DNA from: Candidatus Sulfopaludibacter sp. SbA3
GTDB taxonomy: Bacteria; Acidobacteriota; Terriglobia; Bryobacterales; Bryobacteraceae
Direction of reading: 5' to 3'
DNA length: 6,451 nt
NCBI GenBank assembly: GCA_945900935.1
Contig: CAMDKT010000353.1
Span: 1-6,451, forward strand
A program made the translations under genes and the position numbers. This document shows positions 1 through 6,198 of this stretch, piece after piece (the first letter of the stretch is position 1; each line of letters starts with the position of its first letter). The notes under the pieces were generated by a model, which was not told the DNA's origin, did not search any database, and worked only from the letters and a program-made list of their open reading frames with translations.

Positions 1-300
1 ATACATATTCGACCGAAAAGAACGTCACCCCCTCCCCGGCGATTGTAGAGCTAAGTGCCTATGTTTGAGCAACCTGCGGCCAACCAGTAGCCCGGAGACG
101 GGGATGCGGGCCACCGACGGCTACCGGTAACTTGTAAACTCCCGCTAGAGCGCGATGGGCCTGATCGAAAGCGCTGGGCACGCCATGGCAGTACCCGATG
201 GCTAAGATGTACGGGAAGCGATCCGGTATGTCGTTGAGGAGCAGGGCGAAGATATGGCGGTGTTTGTGGGCGGTGAATTTTAAAGGCGTGGACCGCTTCC
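1..300. other. Non-genic stretch, possibly decayed coding sequence
   Basis: No complete gene can be supported here. Two protein-like fragments are visible. On the plus strand, 206-283 is a 25-codon run ending in TAA and preceded directly by an in-frame TAA (203-205). It includes VREAIRYVVEEQGEDMAVF, which reads like the tail of a real protein. On the minus strand, one frame is open from beyond the glpD stop down to a TAG near 88, including FALLLNDIPDRFPYILAIGY. They overlap, so at most one was ever coding. The plus-strand fragment vaguely recalls tails of IS200/REP-associated transposases, but only from memory. No start codon with a ribosome binding site supports either. The region lies immediately downstream of glpD and may also hold its terminator, but I see no stem followed by a T-run. 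Confidence 0.35.
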
Positions 301-366
301 TTACGGGCGCGGCTCGGTAGCGGGGTCGGTCGCGGCTCGGTAACGGGTCGGTCGCGGCGCGGTAAC
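301..366 (-). repeat. Three imperfect ~22-bp tandem repeats in the glpD 3' end
   Basis: Read on the minus strand, three consecutive units occupy 366-345 (22 bp), 344-322 (23 bp) and 321-301 (21 bp, ending in the glpD stop TAA). Each begins GTTACCG or GCTACCG and continues with CCGCGACCGACCC or a close variant. Because the units are not multiples of three, each copy is read in a different frame, giving VTAPRPTR, YRAATDP and ATEPRP. This indicates slippage or duplication within the terminal codons of glpD, and the original stop codon was probably displaced. Confidence 0.8.
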
Positions 367-1845
367 AGCGCCGGCCCTAACGGCCGCGGCGCGATAGCGG
401 TGCCATTCTTCGTCGCGCTGCGCATTGGTCCACGCCAGTTCTACGGCCAAAGCAGCGAGCGCCTCGGGAGCGACGGAGGCACCCCAATCGGGCGCGAAAG
501 CATGTTCGGTCCGGCGCAGCAGGAAATCGTCGAGGTGTTGGCAGAATTCCTGGCGAACGGCGAGGCGGGCCTGGGCGCCGATTCGGCCAAACGAGCCGGC
601 AAGCGCACGCAGTTCGTCCTCGCGGCTGCCGTAGAGGGAGTCCCCTGGAGAGGGTCCGCCGCCGGGGAGCGAGGCCGCGGCGGTCTGGCATTCCGCGGTG
701 ATGCCGAGACGGGCGCAGACGGCGTCGGCGGCTTCTTGGGCGATGGCGCGGTAACCGGTGATTTTTCCGCCGAGAACGGAGAACATTCCGGGCTGGGTTT
801 CCTCGATTTTATGCCGACGGGAAACGGACGACTCTGAGCCGCTCTGACGGACGAGAGCGCGGACGCCGGCATTGGTCGAATAAATTGGGAGGGATCGAAT
901 GGCGGGGAAGAACGGTTCGACGGAGCGGAGGAGATACTCGATGTCGTGAGCTTCCGCGCGGACGCCGGCGGGGTCATCGGGGTAGTCTGTATCGGTTGTT
1001 CCGATCCAGGTTTTTCCGAACAAGGGAATGACGAAGAAGAGGCGTCCGTCGAGTGGTGAGAAGAGTACATTGGCTTTGTTGACGAGTGGCGCGCAGGTCA
1101 GGTGGATGCCCTTGGTGGTGCGGAGGCGGCGGCTGGGAGCGCCGGAGACAAGCGTCTGGACCCGATCAAACCAGGCTCCGGTGGCATTGACGAAGAGTTT
1201 GGCGCGGAGTTCGGATTCGTCGCCGGTGCCGGTGTCGCGGACGAGCAGGCTTTGCACTTTGCCATTGATTTTCGTGGCGGAGCGGACTTGGCAGTAGTTT
1301 TTGACGACGGCGCCGTGGCGGACGGCGTCGATCAGGTTTTCGAGGCAAAGGCGCTCCGGCATGCTGACTTGGGCGTCGAAATAGCTGGCCGCGCCGTGGA
1401 GCCCGCCGGTTGTCAAGGCCGGTTCATCGGCGAGCGTTTCGGCGTTGCCGAGGAAACGGTGGCCGGGGAGGGAGCGGTCGTAACTGAGGGCGTCGTAGAG
1501 CAGGAGTCCGGCGCGCATTTTGGCGCGGAACCAGGCGGACTGATGGATGAAGGGGATGCGGAATTCGAGCGGTTTGACCAAGTGGGGGGCGATGCGGAGG
1601 AGGATCTCCCGCTCGCGCAGGTCCATGCGGACGAGGCTGAAATCGAGCATCTCCAAATACCGCAGGCCGCCGTGGATGAGACGGGTGGAGCCGCTGGTGG
1701 TGCCGCTGCCGAAGTCGCCTTTTTCAACGAGCGCCACGCGAGCGCCGCGGAGAGCGAGATCACGGGCGATACCGGCGCCGATGATGCCGCCGCCGATGAT
1801 GGCAACGTCGAAAGTTCCACCGGATAAATCTGAGAGAGTACTCAT
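301..1845 (-). CDS. glpD: Aerobic glycerol-3-phosphate dehydrogenase (FAD-dependent)
   Basis: Oxidises sn-glycerol-3-phosphate to dihydroxyacetone phosphate and passes electrons to the quinone pool at the inner face of the cytoplasmic membrane, linking glycerol and phospholipid turnover to glycolysis. The 514-residue length fits bacterial GlpD (about 500-560). Visible features are the N-terminal FAD-binding fold with GGGIIGAG (18-25) and acidic E41 ending the second strand, the family signature SGSTRLIHGGLRYLE (51-65), a second FAD-contact segment VNATGAWFD (219-227), WIGTTDTDYPDDP (280-292), RALVRQSG (329-336), LGGKITGYR (358-366), and a helical C-terminal GlpD domain (about 405-490). The ATG at 1845 sits just before the FAD fold and has only a weak purine-rich leader (AGAGCGGA). 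It starts 30 nt after rsmI on the same strand, so co-transcription is likely. The last 21 residues (from V494) are low complexity and encoded by tandem repeats. The family call is very secure. Confidence 0.96.
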   Translation of the reverse strand: MSTLSDLSGGTFDVAIIGGGIIGAGIARDLALRGARVALVEKGDFGSGTTSGSTRLIHGGLRYLEMLDFSLVRMDLREREILLRIAPHLVKPLEFRIPFIHQSAWFRAKMRAGLLLYDALSYDRSLPGHRFLGNAETLADEPALTTGGLHGAASYFDAQVSMPERLCLENLIDAVRHGAVVKNYCQVRSATKINGKVQSLLVRDTGTGDESELRAKLFVNATGAWFDRVQTLVSGAPSRRLRTTKGIHLTCAPLVNKANVLFSPLDGRLFFVIPLFGKTWIGTTDTDYPDDPAGVRAEAHDIEYLLRSVEPFFPAIRSLPIYSTNAGVRALVRQSGSESSVSRRHKIEETQPGMFSVLGGKITGYRAIAQEAADAVCARLGITAECQTAAASLPGGGPSPGDSLYGSREDELRALAGSFGRIGAQARLAVRQEFCQHLDDFLLRRTEHAFAPDWGASVAPEALAALAVELAWTNAQRDEEWHRYRAAAVRAGAVTAPRPTRYRAATDPATEPRP

Positions 1846-1865
1846 TCCGCTCTAATCATTATCAG

Positions 1866-1885
1866 GGGACAGTGGTTACTGTCCC
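1866..1885. repeat. REP-like palindrome overlapping the rsmI stop codon
   Basis: A perfect inverted repeat with 8-bp arms, GGGACAGT (1866-1873) and ACTGTCCC (1878-1885), encloses a 4-nt loop GGTT. The minus-strand rsmI reading frame runs into it: the last codons and the TAA stop (1878-1876) lie inside the palindrome. It could fold in the rsmI-glpD transcript and alter message stability or readthrough. No T-tract follows on the minus strand, so it is not a standard intrinsic terminator. Short palindromes of this GGGACAGT type recur between genes in many genomes as REP-like elements. Its repetition in this genome cannot be tested from one window. Confidence 0.65.
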
Positions 1886-2703
1886 TCTCCGATGCTTGCT
1901 TTGTAGACTTCGCGTTTCGAGAGGCCGCGTTGGCGGGCGACGTGCTTGATGGCGTCCATGCGGTCCATGCCGCCGCGGATGGCGTCGGCGACGGCTTCCG
2001 GAAGCGGCCTGTCGTCGCGGACGCCGGCGACGCCGCGGCCTATGAGGATGACCATTTCGCCGCGGGTGTTGGCGGCGCTGAGTTGAGCGCGGACTTGGCG
2101 GGCGGTGCCGCGGAGGAACTGTTCGTGGAATTTGGTGAGTTCGCGGGCAAGGACGACGGGACGCTCGCCGAGGACAGCGTCGATATCGGCGAGGGCTTCG
2201 AGGATTCGGTGGGGTGCCTCATAGAAAACGAGTGTGGCGGGGGATTCGGCCCAGGCTTCGAGGGCTTTGCGGCGCTGGCCCTGCTTGGGCGGGAGAAAGC
2301 CGCCGAAGGCGAAGGCATCGGTGGGCAATCCAGAGGCGCACAGGGCGGTGAGGATGGCGGAGGCGCCGGGGATGGGAATGACGGGGATTCCGGCCGCTGC
2401 GGCGGCGGCGACGAGGCGATAGCCGGGGTCGGAAATGAGGGGCGTGCCCGCGTCACTGATCAGCGCTATTTTTTCTCCGGCGAGAAGGGCGGCTAGGAGT
2501 TCTTCGCCGCGATCTTTTTCATTGTGCTCGTGGTAGCTCACCAGAGGCTTCTTGATTCCGTGGTGATCGAGGAGTTTTCGGCTGTGGCGGGTGTCTTCAC
2601 AGGCGATGCGGTCAACCTCGTCCTTCAAAATACGAATGGCTCGAAGGGAGATGTCTTCAAGGTTTCCGATGGGGGTGGCGACAAGATAGAGTGCGGCTGG
2701 CAA
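1876..2703 (-). CDS. rsmI: 16S rRNA (cytidine(1402)-2'-O)-methyltransferase RsmI
   Basis: Cytoplasmic SAM-dependent enzyme that 2'-O-methylates C1402 in the decoding centre of 16S rRNA. It has the tetrapyrrole-methylase fold: LYLVATPIGNLEDISLRA at 5-22, CEDTRHSRKLL at 35-45, SYHEHNE at 56-62, the SAM-binding loop ALISDAGTPLISDPG at 80-94, IPGASA at 111-116, GFLPPKQGQR at 135-144 and FYEAPHRI at 160-167. A small C-terminal helical segment (about 232-270, LSKREVYKA) matches the usual RsmI tail. The 275-residue length is normal. The start is TTG at 2703: it gives the expected N-terminus two residues before LYLVATPIGNL, and a TAG lies four codons upstream in frame with no ATG or GTG between. No clear ribosome binding site is visible. 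glpD follows after 30 nt on the same strand. The last codons fall within a palindrome. Confidence 0.96.
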   Translation of the reverse strand: MPAALYLVATPIGNLEDISLRAIRILKDEVDRIACEDTRHSRKLLDHHGIKKPLVSYHEHNEKDRGEELLAALLAGEKIALISDAGTPLISDPGYRLVAAAAAAGIPVIPIPGASAILTALCASGLPTDAFAFGGFLPPKQGQRRKALEAWAESPATLVFYEAPHRILEALADIDAVLGERPVVLARELTKFHEQFLRGTARQVRAQLSAANTRGEMVILIGRGVAGVRDDRPLPEAVADAIRGGMDRMDAIKHVARQRGLSKREVYKASIGEGQ

Positions 2704-2755
2704 TAATGGTAACTATACTTGAATAGGAAATCGCCCACAGAAGGAGCATCCGGGA
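2704..2755. promoter_or_regulatory. Divergent promoter region between rsmI and the JAMM-like gene
   Basis: This 52-bp AT-richer gap separates two divergently transcribed genes and must hold or overlap at least one promoter. A plus-strand -10-like TATACT lies at 2714-2719, and a minus-strand TATAGT overlaps it at 2717-2712. Neither has a convincing -35 hexamer at 16-18 bp. The minus-strand box would start transcription only a few bases before the rsmI TTG, which fits the absence of a visible rsmI ribosome binding site. For the plus-strand gene, AAGGAG at 2741-2746 sits 9 nt before its TTG start and decides that start. The -10 boxes are tentative; the ribosome binding site is stronger. Confidence 0.4.
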
Positions 2756-3901
2756 TTGCACCCTGAATCAGGTACGTCCACGTCCCCCTTTTACGTCTGG
2801 AAGCCGGCGGAGAAGTCAATCTCCGTGCAGTTGCAGTTCGATGTAGTCGACCGGGTCCTATTGGAGGTAATGCGAGGTTTCGGCGCTGTACCGAAGCGCG
2901 GTGCGGAGGTGGGGGGCATTTTGCTTGGCACCGCGGAGTTACAGGGCGAGCGGATCGTGGTGAAAGTAGAGGATTTTGAGTCGTTGGATTGCGCCCATGC
3001 TTCAGGGCCATCTTTCATTCTTTCTGAGGACGACCGGGTGGCCTTTCAGGGAACGATGGGTCGATGGAATCGCGGGCCGGACCGGCGAATCTACGCGGTC
3101 GGTTATTATCGCGGGCACACCCGCGACGGGATTTGCCTGGCGGCTGAAGATCTGGCGATCCTGGAAGATGCCTTTCCAGATCCGACAGCGATTGCGTTGA
3201 TAGTAAAGCCGTATGCCACAAAGGTGAGCATGGCAGGGATTTTCTTTCGGGAAGAAGGGCAATTTAAGGCCGATGCGTCGCATCTGGAGTTTCCGTTCCG
3301 GCGGAAGGAATTGGGGGGCGGGTCGTCAGGAATGGAGCGGTTGACCAGCGCGGCGCGCTTTGGGCAGCAGCGGGCGAGGGAAGAGCCGCAGGTCAGGCAC
3401 CGGCAGGAGGAAGCGGCGGGGGCGGAGAGAACCGAAGAAGGCCGGGTGCAGGGGTATCGGAGCGTACCGCAGGCGATGGCGATGACCGAAGCACCGCCGA
3501 AGAGCAAAGGGGTGCGGGGCGGTTGGGTGTGGATTCCCCTGTCGTTTATTTTCATGTTGCTGGGCGTGGTGGTGGGAGTTCAAATCGCTCTGAGCATGCG
3601 GCCGAAGCAGCCCCCGAATCCGTGGCTGGAGGCGTGGGACATGACGCTGCAGGTGAAGCGCTCTGGCGAGGAGTTGGTAGTGACATGGGATCCGCTGGCA
3701 CCGGCCGTGCGCAATGCGACGCGAGGCGCGTTGGTCATTCAGTCGCGAGGGGAAACGCGAACGATTGACTTGCGGGGCTCGCAGTTGCAGGGGGGAAGCG
3801 TGATTTATCGCGGCGTGCCGGAACGGGTGCTATTCCGGCTGGAGGTGTATCCGCGGGAGCATGCGGTGGTGTCGGAGATTGCGGAGTTTAAGCGGGAGTA
3901 G
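2756..3901 (+). CDS. Membrane-anchored MPN/JAMM-like protein with degenerate metal site
   Basis: A 381-residue protein of unestablished function. Residues about 22-180 resemble the MPN/JAMM (JAB1) metalloprotease fold: AEVGGILLG (50-58) carries the glutamate E51, and AVGYYRGHTRDG (114-125) followed by D132 matches the H-x-H-x7-S-x2-D signature. The first histidine is Arg119 and the serine is Ala129, while H121 and D132 are kept, so classical zinc isopeptidase activity is doubtful. A charged, probably disordered linker (about 185-255) leads to one membrane helix (257-281, WVWIPLSFIFMLLGVVVGVQ), then a beta-rich C-terminal domain (about 295-378, LVVTWDPLAPAVRN, VLFRLEVYP) resembling a fibronectin-III-like module. 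Topology is inferred: N-domain cytoplasmic, C-domain outside. The TTG start follows AAGGAG by 9 nt. It is divergent from rsmI and convergent with the ketosynthase gene, so probably monocistronic. Similar proteins are, as I recall, common in Acidobacteria. Confidence 0.85.
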   Translation: MHPESGTSTSPFYVWKPAEKSISVQLQFDVVDRVLLEVMRGFGAVPKRGAEVGGILLGTAELQGERIVVKVEDFESLDCAHASGPSFILSEDDRVAFQGTMGRWNRGPDRRIYAVGYYRGHTRDGICLAAEDLAILEDAFPDPTAIALIVKPYATKVSMAGIFFREEGQFKADASHLEFPFRRKELGGGSSGMERLTSAARFGQQRAREEPQVRHRQEEAAGAERTEEGRVQGYRSVPQAMAMTEAPPKSKGVRGGWVWIPLSFIFMLLGVVVGVQIALSMRPKQPPNPWLEAWDMTLQVKRSGEELVVTWDPLAPAVRNATRGALVIQSRGETRTIDLRGSQLQGGSVIYRGVPERVLFRLEVYPREHAVVSEIAEFKRE

Positions 3902-3940
3902 GCGGGCTGGGGTCAAGAATGAGGTCACACAAGAATAGGT

Positions 3941-4000
3941 GCCTGACACTGCCTGACACTGGGTGACACTCTCTGACACTCTCTGGCACTCTCTGGCACT
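3941..4000. repeat. Six tandem 10-bp repeats in a convergent intergenic gap
   Basis: Six head-to-tail decamers fill this stretch: GCCTGACACT twice, GGGTGACACT, CTCTGACACT, then CTCTGGCACT twice. All fit NNNTGRCACT. The change is stepwise from one end to the other, with identical pairs at both ends, as expected from local duplication. The array lies between the stop codons of the converging JAMM-like and ketosynthase genes (129-bp gap). The preceding segment 3910-3940 (GGTCAAGAATGAGGTCACAC then AATAGGTG) looks like a dispersed REP-type sequence. No hairpin plus T-run terminator is evident in the gap for either gene. Confidence 0.85.
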
Positions 4001-4030
4001 GGTTTTGCGGCTCGACTTGGGAACCTCCCG

Positions 4031-5236
4031 CTAACGCTGGAATACGAGAACGGCGTTCAGCCCGCCGAAGGCGAAGGAATTCGACACGGACGCTTCGTGG
4101 GGCCATGGCTTTTGTTCCAGGCACAGCGGAACGTTGCAGTCGGGGTCCGGCTCCTGGAAATTGGCCGTGGGAACGATGCACTGGTTTTGCAGGCCCAGAA
4201 TCGTGGCGACAGCTTCCAGTGCTCCGGAAGCTCCAAGCGCGTGGCCGTGGAGCGATTTGGTGGCGGTTACCAACAAGTTGTTGAGGTTCGCGCCGAAGAC
4301 GTCGCGGATGGCGGAGGATTCGGTGACGTCGTTGGCGGCGGTCCCGGTGCCGTGGGCATTCACAACGCTGATGGCTTCGGGCGGCAGATTGGCGTCGGCC
4401 AGCGCTAAACGCAACGTGCGGGCAGCGCCGGCGGCGGAAGGCTGGGTAAGGTGATGGGCGTCGGCACCCATACCGAATCCGGCAATTTCCGCGATGACCG
4501 TAGCTCCGCGGGCCCGGGCGCGATCAAGCGGTTCGAGCACCAACATGCCGGCCCCCTCTCCGAGTACCATTCCAGCGCGCCCTTTTGAAAAAGGCCGGCA
4601 GGTATCGGGGCTCACCACGCGCAGAGCTTCCCAAGCCTTGAGCGATCCGTAGGTGAAAGGCGCCTCGCTGCCGCCGGTGAGGGCGACGTCGGCGAGGCCG
4701 TGCCGCACCAGCCAATAGGCCTGGCCGATGGCGTGATTGGCCGAACTGCAAGCTGTGGACACTGTCCAGACGGGGCCCTGCCAGCCGAGTTCCAGGGTGA
4801 GCGCGCTGGCGCCCGCGTTGGCCATCAGGCGCGGAATCGTCATCGGATGGAGGCGTGGCTGGGAGTCGCGATAGAGTGACGCGAACCCGGCGTCTTCGCT
4901 GGTCTTGCCGCCGTAGCAGGAGCCGGTGACGATGGCGGCGCGGGCGCGCTCCTCATCGGTTAACCCGAGTTGGGCCTGGGCAAGCGCTTCACGGGCGGCG
5001 ACGATGGCGAGTTGGGCAAAACGGTCGAGGGGAATGAGTTGTTTGTCGTCGAAGTGTTTGGACGGGTCGAAGTCGCGGGCTTGCGCGCCGTTCTGAAAAC
5101 GGACGCCGGTCATATCGAAACCGCGGATTTGCGCGATGCCGCACTGGCCGGCGAGACAGGAGGCCCAAAATTCAGGGGCCGTATTTCCGATGGCCGAGAC
5201 GCAGCCGATGCCAGTGACGGCGACGCGGCGGGTCAT
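4031..5236 (-). CDS. Beta-ketoacyl-ACP synthase, FabF/NodE-like
   Basis: Condensing enzyme of the KAS II (thiolase) fold, expected to extend an acyl chain by decarboxylative condensation with malonyl-ACP in the cytoplasm. All catalytic residues are present: Cys163 in VSTACSSANH (159-168), His295 in NAHGTGT (293-299), Lys327 and His332 in ATKSLHGHALGASG (325-338), and the C-terminal glycine-rich NSFAFGGLNAVLVF (386-399). The 401-residue length fits. The KSxHGH motif has histidine (H330) where housekeeping FabF usually has threonine, and PTANFQEPDPDCN (356-368) recalls rhizobial NodE. Its ATG overlaps the ACP stop by 4 bp (ATGA), with no ribosome binding site of its own, so it is probably translated by coupling. 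The dedicated adjacent ACP favours a specialised lipid or polyketide role over bulk fatty acid synthesis. KS activity is secure; the pathway is not. Confidence 0.93.
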   Translation of the reverse strand: MTRRVAVTGIGCVSAIGNTAPEFWASCLAGQCGIAQIRGFDMTGVRFQNGAQARDFDPSKHFDDKQLIPLDRFAQLAIVAAREALAQAQLGLTDEERARAAIVTGSCYGGKTSEDAGFASLYRDSQPRLHPMTIPRLMANAGASALTLELGWQGPVWTVSTACSSANHAIGQAYWLVRHGLADVALTGGSEAPFTYGSLKAWEALRVVSPDTCRPFSKGRAGMVLGEGAGMLVLEPLDRARARGATVIAEIAGFGMGADAHHLTQPSAAGAARTLRLALADANLPPEAISVVNAHGTGTAANDVTESSAIRDVFGANLNNLLVTATKSLHGHALGASGALEAVATILGLQNQCIVPTANFQEPDPDCNVPLCLEQKPWPHEASVSNSFAFGGLNAVLVFQR

Positions 5237-5502
5237 GCGGCGGGTGCCGGTTTTTCGTCGACCAGCTTTTGCACGCCTTGGGCGAGTTGGCGCACGTCGC
5301 GGACGAGACGGGCGGATTCGTCGGGAATGTTGATGTCGAATTCGTTTTCGAGCGCGAAGAGGATGTTGATGCCGTCGAGAGAGTCAATATTGAGCTGTTC
5401 AAACGTCGCATCAGGAGTGACCTGTTCGAAGGGCAATTTTTGCGTCTCGGCCAATGTACGCAGGACGCGTGCCAGGACTTCGGGGGAAACGGACTCGCTC
5501 AT
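5233..5502 (-). CDS. Acyl carrier protein
   Basis: An 89-residue acidic four-helix acyl carrier protein. The phosphopantetheine attachment serine is Ser41 in QLNIDSLDGINILFALE (37-53), the usual DSL motif at the start of helix II, with ENEFDINIPDE (52-62) following as in other ACPs. It would carry acyl intermediates as thioesters in the cytoplasm, most likely for the adjoining ketosynthase. The start chosen is the ATG at 5502. A longer open frame extends upstream to 5721, but the extra sequence is a proline/arginine-rich shadow of the deacetylase gene. The ATG overlaps the deacetylase stop (ATGA), and the ACP stop overlaps the ketosynthase ATG in the same way, giving a coupled three-gene unit. 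It looks specialised (NodF-like role) rather than the housekeeping AcpP, which normally sits with fabD, fabG and fabF. Confidence 0.93.
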   Translation of the reverse strand: MSESVSPEVLARVLRTLAETQKLPFEQVTPDATFEQLNIDSLDGINILFALENEFDINIPDESARLVRDVRQLAQGVQKLVDEKPAPAA

Positions 5503-6194
5503 CGTTCCAGGATGGCAGAGACGGAGGTGATCGACAAATCTCTCTGTTGAAGAAGGGGCAGAAGCGTGTTGACGGCGTCGAGGGTGGGAGTGATGTCGGG
5601 GCGCTGGGTGAGGACGCGGCCGTCGTGGAGACAGAGGATGGCGCCGGCGGTGGATGCTTTTAGCAGGCGGCGGGTAATCGCGGCGGCGGGAAGCTTCCAA
5701 TCCTTGGCGATGGCGGTCCACATCACCCCTCGAAGGCCCAGTTCCTTTTGCACGACGCCGAGGCCAAGCCAGCGGACGCCATAGGGCGCGCGGAAGAGCG
5801 TTGGCGCGGCCCCGGTGATGGAGCGGACGAGTTCCTGTGTGCGTCCGATTTCACTCCGCATGGTTGCCGTCGAGGCGAAGTCCAGGCGGGGATGGGACCA
5901 CGTATGGTTGCCGATTTCATGCCCGGCTTTAACGATGGCGAGGAGGACATCGGGCAGGCGTTCGGCGTTGCGGCCGCAGACGAAAAAAGTGGCTTTGGCG
6001 TTGTGGCGGTTTAACAGTTCGAGAAGCGCGGGGGTGGATTCGCTGGGGCCGTCGTCGAACGTCAACGCGATGCGATTGTGGGCGGCGGAGCCCCGCCAAA
6101 CAGACGGCGCGAATATTTGGGCGCTGCGGCCGCGCACGGCCCAGGATAGGAATCCAGCGGCCGCGCCGGCCGTTAACCCCGCTTCAACCCACAC
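5499..6194 (-). CDS. Polysaccharide deacetylase (NodB homology domain, CE4)
   Basis: A 231-residue carbohydrate esterase family 4 enzyme, expected to remove N- or O-acetyl groups from an amino sugar or polysaccharide using a bound divalent metal. The canonical motifs are intact: ALTFDDGPS (43-51; base Asp47, metal Asp48), GNHTWSHPRL (95-104; metal His97 and His101), FRAPYG (134-139; Arg135), DW (165-166) and LCLHDG (187-192; catalytic His190). An N-terminal hydrophobic stretch (about 5-20, AGLTAGAAAGFLSWAV) could be a membrane anchor or uncleaved signal, placing the domain at the envelope. The start is GTG at 6194, with GAAGG 9 nt upstream and 4 nt after the upstream gene's stop. Its stop overlaps the ACP start. 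Length and single-domain build are NodB-like; substrate is unknown, and peptidoglycan, chitooligosaccharide or a glycolipid are all possible. Confidence 0.93.
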   Translation of the reverse strand: MWVEAGLTAGAAAGFLSWAVRGRSAQIFAPSVWRGSAAHNRIALTFDDGPSESTPALLELLNRHNAKATFFVCGRNAERLPDVLLAIVKAGHEIGNHTWSHPRLDFASTATMRSEIGRTQELVRSITGAAPTLFRAPYGVRWLGLGVVQKELGLRGVMWTAIAKDWKLPAAAITRRLLKASTAGAILCLHDGRVLTQRPDITPTLDAVNTLLPLLQQRDLSITSVSAILER

Positions 6195-6198
6195 CGCG

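Noticed and set aside
51..425. Minus-strand 124-codon open frame overlapping the glpD end
   Set aside because: Composition is Arg/Pro/Ser-rich without motifs and it overlaps the 3' end of glpD in another frame.
1102..1827. Long plus-strand open frame (241 codons) opposite glpD
   Set aside because: It is the antisense shadow of a secure GlpD gene; the translation is a low-complexity Ala/Gly/Glu/Asp-rich mix with no motif, typical of GC-rich antisense frames.
1866..1885. Intrinsic terminator for rsmI
   Set aside because: The stem is good but no T-run follows on the minus strand, and glpD begins only 30 nt downstream.
1930..2496. Plus-strand open frame (188 codons) opposite rsmI
   Set aside because: Glycine/alanine/aspartate-rich shadow of a clearly identified rsmI; no domain or ribosome binding site.
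3941..4000. CRISPR array
   Set aside because: The units are 10 bp, directly abutting, with no spacers and no cas genes nearby.
5233..5721. 162-residue version of the acyl carrier protein with a long N-terminal extension
   Set aside because: The extension is Arg/Pro/His-rich shadow sequence of the deacetylase gene; the ATG at 5502 gives a normal ACP and forms an ATGA overlap.
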